Of a stretch of 64,000 nt of DNA, positions 61,065-64,000 are shown piece by piece (within the stretch, counting starts at the first letter, position 1; the number at the start of each line of letters is the position of its first letter). Origin of the DNA: an uncultured Hyphomonas sp. Its GTDB lineage: Bacteria; Pseudomonadota; Alphaproteobacteria; Caulobacterales; Hyphomonadaceae. Location of the stretch: assembly GCF_963678875.1 (NCBI RefSeq), contig NZ_OY787456.1, positions 1,674,001 to 1,738,000 on the forward strand, given 5' to 3'. The position numbers were made by a program, and so were the translations under genes. The notes under the pieces are model-generated. The model searched no databases. It was not told the origin of the DNA and worked only from the letters and a program-made list of their open reading frames with translations.

Positions 61065-62897
61065 ATGACCGAATTGCACCCGAAGATCGCCGAAGTAACG
61101 GAACGCATCCGCCAGAGATCCGCGGAGCCACGCGCTGCCTATCTGGAAATGATCCGTTCACGTCGACCAAATGGGTTTGCCCGGCAACGTCTGACAGAAG
61201 GCAATCTGGCACATGCTTCCGCCGGGTGTGCTGTCATCGAGAAATCCCACCTGCTTGGGGCTGGCTGGCCGAACATTGGCGTTATCACCGCCTATAATGA
61301 CATGCTGTCGGCGCATGCGCCGTTCGAGCACTATCCGGAGATTATCCGCGAAGCAGCCCGTGAAGTGAACGCCGTGGCGCAGGTGGCAGGCGGCGTGCCC
61401 GCCATGTGCGATGGCGTCACGCAGGGACAGGAGGGCATGGAGTTGTCTCTCTTCTCCCGGGACGTCATCGCCATGGCGTCGGCAGTGGGGCTCAGCCATG
61501 ACGTATTCGATGCGGCCCTGCATCTGGGCGTGTGCGACAAGATCGTTCCCGGCCTCGTGATCGCTGCGCTGCGCTTCGGGTGGATCCCATCCATCTTTGT
61601 GCCGGCTGGCCCGATGCCCTCTGGCCTTCCTAATCCGGAAAAGGTCCGTATCCGGCAATTGTTCGCAGAAGGTAAAGTGGACCGCAGCGCACTGTTGAAG
61701 GCAGAGGCGGAAAGCTACCACGCACAGGGTACGTGCACGTTCTATGGTACGGCCAATTCCAACCAGATGCTGATGGAGGTCATGGGCTTCCATCTGCCCG
61801 GCGCGGCTTTCACCAATCCCGGCACGCCGCTTCGCACCGCTTTGACGAAGGCTGCAGTGCACCGTGCGGCAGAGATTACCGCACAAGGGGAAAATTACCT
61901 GCCCGCAGGCGAGCTCATCGACGAACGCTCTGTCGTCAACGGCATCGTTGGCCTGATGGCCACCGGCGGATCGACCAATCATGCCCTGCATATTCCCGCC
62001 ATGGCTGCTGCGGCTGGGCTCATCGTGACGCTGGAGGATTTCGCGGAGATCAGCCATGTCACGCCGTTGCTCACCCGTATTTATCCGAACGGACCTGCTG
62101 ACGTGAACCATTTCCATGCGGCGGGGGGCATGGGCTTCATCGTGCGTGAGCTGCTTGGCGCTGGTCTTCTGAACGGCGAAGCGCAAGGCGTTGCCGGACC
62201 AATTTCCGGCTATTCACATGAGCCATTCCTCGATGGCGACGGGGTCTCATGGCGGCCAGCGCCTGAGGAGAGCGGCGACCTGGACATCATTCGTCCTGCA
62301 AGCGATCCGTTCTCGCCGGATGGCGGTTTGCGCCTGATGGCCGGGCCGCTCGGCCGCGGCGTGTCCAAGGTTTCCGCCGTGAAGCCCGAGAAGCGCGTGC
62401 TGGAGGCGCCCGCCATCGTGTTCGAATCCCAGGAAGCCCTCAAAGAAGCCTTCGAGGCAGGTCGGCTTGACCGGGATTTCATCGCCGTCGTCCGCTTTCA
62501 GGGGCCCGCGGCGAATGGCATGCCGGAGCTTCACAGCCTGACGCCGCCGCTCGGTGTGTTGCAGGACCGCGGCTTCAAGGTGGCGCTGGTGACGGACGGA
62601 CGCATGTCCGGCGCCAGCGGCAAGGTGCCCTCGGCAATTCATGTCAGCCCGGAAGCCGCACGGGGCGGCCCGCTGGCGCGCGTCCGCGATGGCGATGTCA
62701 TTGTGTTCGATGCCGAAAAAGGCACGCTCGACATCAAGGTCGACCCGTCGGAATTTGCGGCACGCGAACCCGCTGAGTTCCGGCCGAACGCCTCTTCGGT
62801 TGGGCTGGGCCGCGAAATGTTCTCTTATTTCCGCCAGATGAGCGGAACCGCGGACACGGGCGCCAGCCAGTTCGCCTTTGTAACCGAGGGGGACTGA
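61065..62897 (+). CDS. edd: Phosphogluconate dehydratase
   Basis: A 610-residue IlvD/Edd family Fe-S dehydratase, making 2-keto-3-deoxy-6-phosphogluconate. The start segment ITAYNDMLSAHAPFEHYP, the Fe-S cysteines in VPAMCDGVTQG and QGTCTFYGTANSN, and the C-terminal DGRMSGASGKVPSAIHVSPEA are characteristic. Its ATG is immediately after the pgl stop. It defines the Entner-Doudoroff branch. Confidence 0.97.
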   Translation: MTELHPKIAEVTERIRQRSAEPRAAYLEMIRSRRPNGFARQRLTEGNLAHASAGCAVIEKSHLLGAGWPNIGVITAYNDMLSAHAPFEHYPEIIREAAREVNAVAQVAGGVPAMCDGVTQGQEGMELSLFSRDVIAMASAVGLSHDVFDAALHLGVCDKIVPGLVIAALRFGWIPSIFVPAGPMPSGLPNPEKVRIRQLFAEGKVDRSALLKAEAESYHAQGTCTFYGTANSNQMLMEVMGFHLPGAAFTNPGTPLRTALTKAAVHRAAEITAQGENYLPAGELIDERSVVNGIVGLMATGGSTNHALHIPAMAAAAGLIVTLEDFAEISHVTPLLTRIYPNGPADVNHFHAAGGMGFIVRELLGAGLLNGEAQGVAGPISGYSHEPFLDGDGVSWRPAPEESGDLDIIRPASDPFSPDGGLRLMAGPLGRGVSKVSAVKPEKRVLEAPAIVFESQEALKEAFEAGRLDRDFIAVVRFQGPAANGMPELHSLTPPLGVLQDRGFKVALVTDGRMSGASGKVPSAIHVSPEAARGGPLARVRDGDVIVFDAEKGTLDIKVDPSEFAAREPAEFRPNASSVGLGREMFSYFRQMSGTADTGASQFAFVTEGD

Positions 62898-62900
62898 TCC

Positions 62901-63863
62901 TTGAGTGAAGGCATTCTGGTGGGGGATGTCGGCGGGACAAATGTCCGCTTTGCGATCGCCCACCGGCAGGACGGCAGGATTGCCGTCGATCATTTCGAGA
63001 AATTCGCTGGCGACGATTTCGGCCAGTTCGGTGATGTTCTGGCGGCTTACATCGGCCGCACCAACGCGTACGTGAGCCGCGCCTGCTTCGCGCTTGCGGG
63101 GCCTGTGCAGCATGGAGAAGTCACGCTCACCAATCGCGGCTGGCATGTGTCTGAACAACAGCTGCAGCAGACGTTCGGCTTTGAAGACGCGCGACTGATC
63201 AATGACTTCACCGCCATGGCGCGCGCGGTGCCGGAGTTCGAGCGAAACAGCTTCGAGAAAATCCTGCCGGGCGAGCCTGAACCGGAAGCTCCCGTCATTG
63301 TCGCCGGGGCGGGTACAGGGTTCGGCGTTGCGACATTAATCCCTGAATCCGGAGATTGGCACGTGTTGGCCGGGGAGGGTGGCCATATGGCCTTTGCGCC
63401 ACGTACAGACGTTGAGTTCCAGCTGGCGAAAATCCTGCTCCAGAAGTTCGGTTATGTTTCGAATGAGCTGGTTGCATCCGGAACCGGTCTGGCGCCCGTG
63501 CACGAGGCTTTCTGCGAGATATATGGCCGTCCGGTCGAGGATCTCTCGCCCGCCGAAATGCGCCAGCGTGCCGACGCAGGCGACGAGATGTTCCAGAAGC
63601 TGATCCTCGTGCGCGCCTGCACGGTGATGGGCGCGGCCGGGGACCTCGTGCTGGCAAATGGGGCGCGGGGCGGCGTGGTGCTTGCGGGGGGCGTCACAGA
63701 GCGGATCGTTGATTTCCTGCGTACGCCTGAAGCCATGGGACGCTTCCGTGAGCGCGGGCCGATGAGCAGCTTCCTCGAGAACTGCCCCGTCGTATTGATG
63801 CAGGACCCGCAAGCGCCGCTGATTGGTGCGGCAGCCTTTTACGAGCAGGAGCTACGCAAATGA
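62901..63863 (+). CDS. glk: Glucokinase
   Basis: A 320-residue bacterial glucokinase of the hexokinase fold. The phosphate 1 motif is LVGDVGGTNVRFAIA, the glucose-binding region is LINDFTAMARAVP with the following VAGAGTGFGVA adenosine block, and EGGHMAFAPRT is conserved. It phosphorylates free glucose, consistent with the glucosidase upstream. The start is TTG at 62901, supported by GAGGGGG. Confidence 0.95.
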   Translation: MSEGILVGDVGGTNVRFAIAHRQDGRIAVDHFEKFAGDDFGQFGDVLAAYIGRTNAYVSRACFALAGPVQHGEVTLTNRGWHVSEQQLQQTFGFEDARLINDFTAMARAVPEFERNSFEKILPGEPEPEAPVIVAGAGTGFGVATLIPESGDWHVLAGEGGHMAFAPRTDVEFQLAKILLQKFGYVSNELVASGTGLAPVHEAFCEIYGRPVEDLSPAEMRQRADAGDEMFQKLILVRACTVMGAAGDLVLANGARGGVVLAGGVTERIVDFLRTPEAMGRFRERGPMSSFLENCPVVLMQDPQAPLIGAAAFYEQELRK

Positions 63864-64000
63864 CGTCGTCCCTTACCAACCTGAAGCTCGCGGCCGCCAG
63901 GGCGCCGGTCGTGCCGGTGCTGGTGCTCGGTTCCGTGGAACAGGCGCCGCCGCTGGCGAAGGCGCTGCTGGATGGTGGTTTGACCATTGCAGAAGTCACG
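63860..64000 (+). CDS. eda: KDPG aldolase Eda, partial (5' end only)
   Basis: 47 codons to the window edge, beginning MTSSLTNLKLAAARAPVVPVL. The APVVPVLVLGSVEQAPPLAKALLDGGLTIAEVT pattern (split by reading) matches the start of KHG/KDPG aldolases, in which the first strand is followed by the E-x-T of the active site. The ATG overlaps the glk stop by 4 bases. Gene order after edd and glk makes the call firm; the catalytic lysine lies beyond the window. Confidence 0.88.
   Translation, partial: MTSSLTNLKLAAARAPVVPVLVLGSVEQAPPLAKALLDGGLTIAEVT

Overview
The window looks like chromosomal DNA of an alphaproteobacterium, most plausibly a Hyphomonas-like member of the Hyphomonadaceae/Caulobacterales. 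The lineage call rests on genes restricted to or typical of Alphaproteobacteria: the PhyR-NepR-EcfG general stress system with an HWE-family kinase, the F1-ATPase zeta inhibitor, the ubiquinol-cytochrome c chaperone next to plsX-fabH-ihfA-merR, and a complete Entner-Doudoroff operon. Coding density is high, most genes sit in short co-directional runs with 4-bp or 11-bp overlaps, and no stretch longer than about 300 bases lacks a gene.

Layout. 0-4.3 kb: zeta subunit, a membrane-anchored GH16 glucanase, 5-formyl-THF cyclo-ligase preceded by a probable 6S RNA, a phytase-like esterase lipoprotein, an HxlR regulator and tRNA-Gly. 4.4-7.6 kb: general stress response locus (kinase, phyR, nepR, ecfG). 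7.8-11.9 kb: bamE, cytochrome bc1 chaperone, plsX, fabH, ihfA and a MerR gene. 11.9-14.1 kb: tRNA-Pro(GGG) carrying an integrated element of about 2 kb, bounded by a perfect 48-bp repeat of the tRNA 3' half, with one Schlafen/AlbA_2 gene and no integrase. 14.1-28.5 kb: metabolic and accessory genes (prolyl oligopeptidase, msrB, MaoC hydratase, class V aminotransferase, OxyR-like LysR with isochorismatase, acyl-CoA synthetase, sterol desaturase, amidohydrolase, crotonase, epoxide hydrolase-like, SDR). 28.5-38.4 kb: conserved core with pncC, dnaB, rplI-rpsR-rpsF and the divergent fabD-fabG-acpP-fabF-mltG-yicC-gmk block. 38.4-47.8 kb: icd, trmJ, flavoprotein, beta-oxidation genes, LysR and a GNAT pair. 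47.8-55.5 kb: tRNA-Phe, yacG, rng, pgi, tuf, tRNA-Trp and tex. 55.5-64 kb: GMC oxidoreductase and alpha-glucosidase, then zwf-pgl-edd-glk-eda, cut by the window end.

How the genes work together. The last 8.5 kb describes sugar use: a GH13 glucosidase releases glucose, glucokinase phosphorylates it, and Zwf, Pgl, Edd and Eda carry it through the Entner-Doudoroff pathway. The fab genes form two blocks (plsX-fabH and fabD-fabG-acpP-fabF). Beta-oxidation genes (acyl-CoA synthetase, two acyl-CoA dehydrogenases, two crotonases, MaoC) are scattered. The stress locus is self-contained: sensor kinase, PhyR anti-anti-sigma, NepR anti-sigma and EcfG sigma.

The most unusual region is the integrase-less tRNA-Pro element. 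Other points of interest are the 6S RNA candidate, a structured leader before rpsF, and an OxyR-like LysR gene facing a perfect ATAG-N7-CTAT inverted repeat. All calls are from reading the sequence; no database search or folding program was run.
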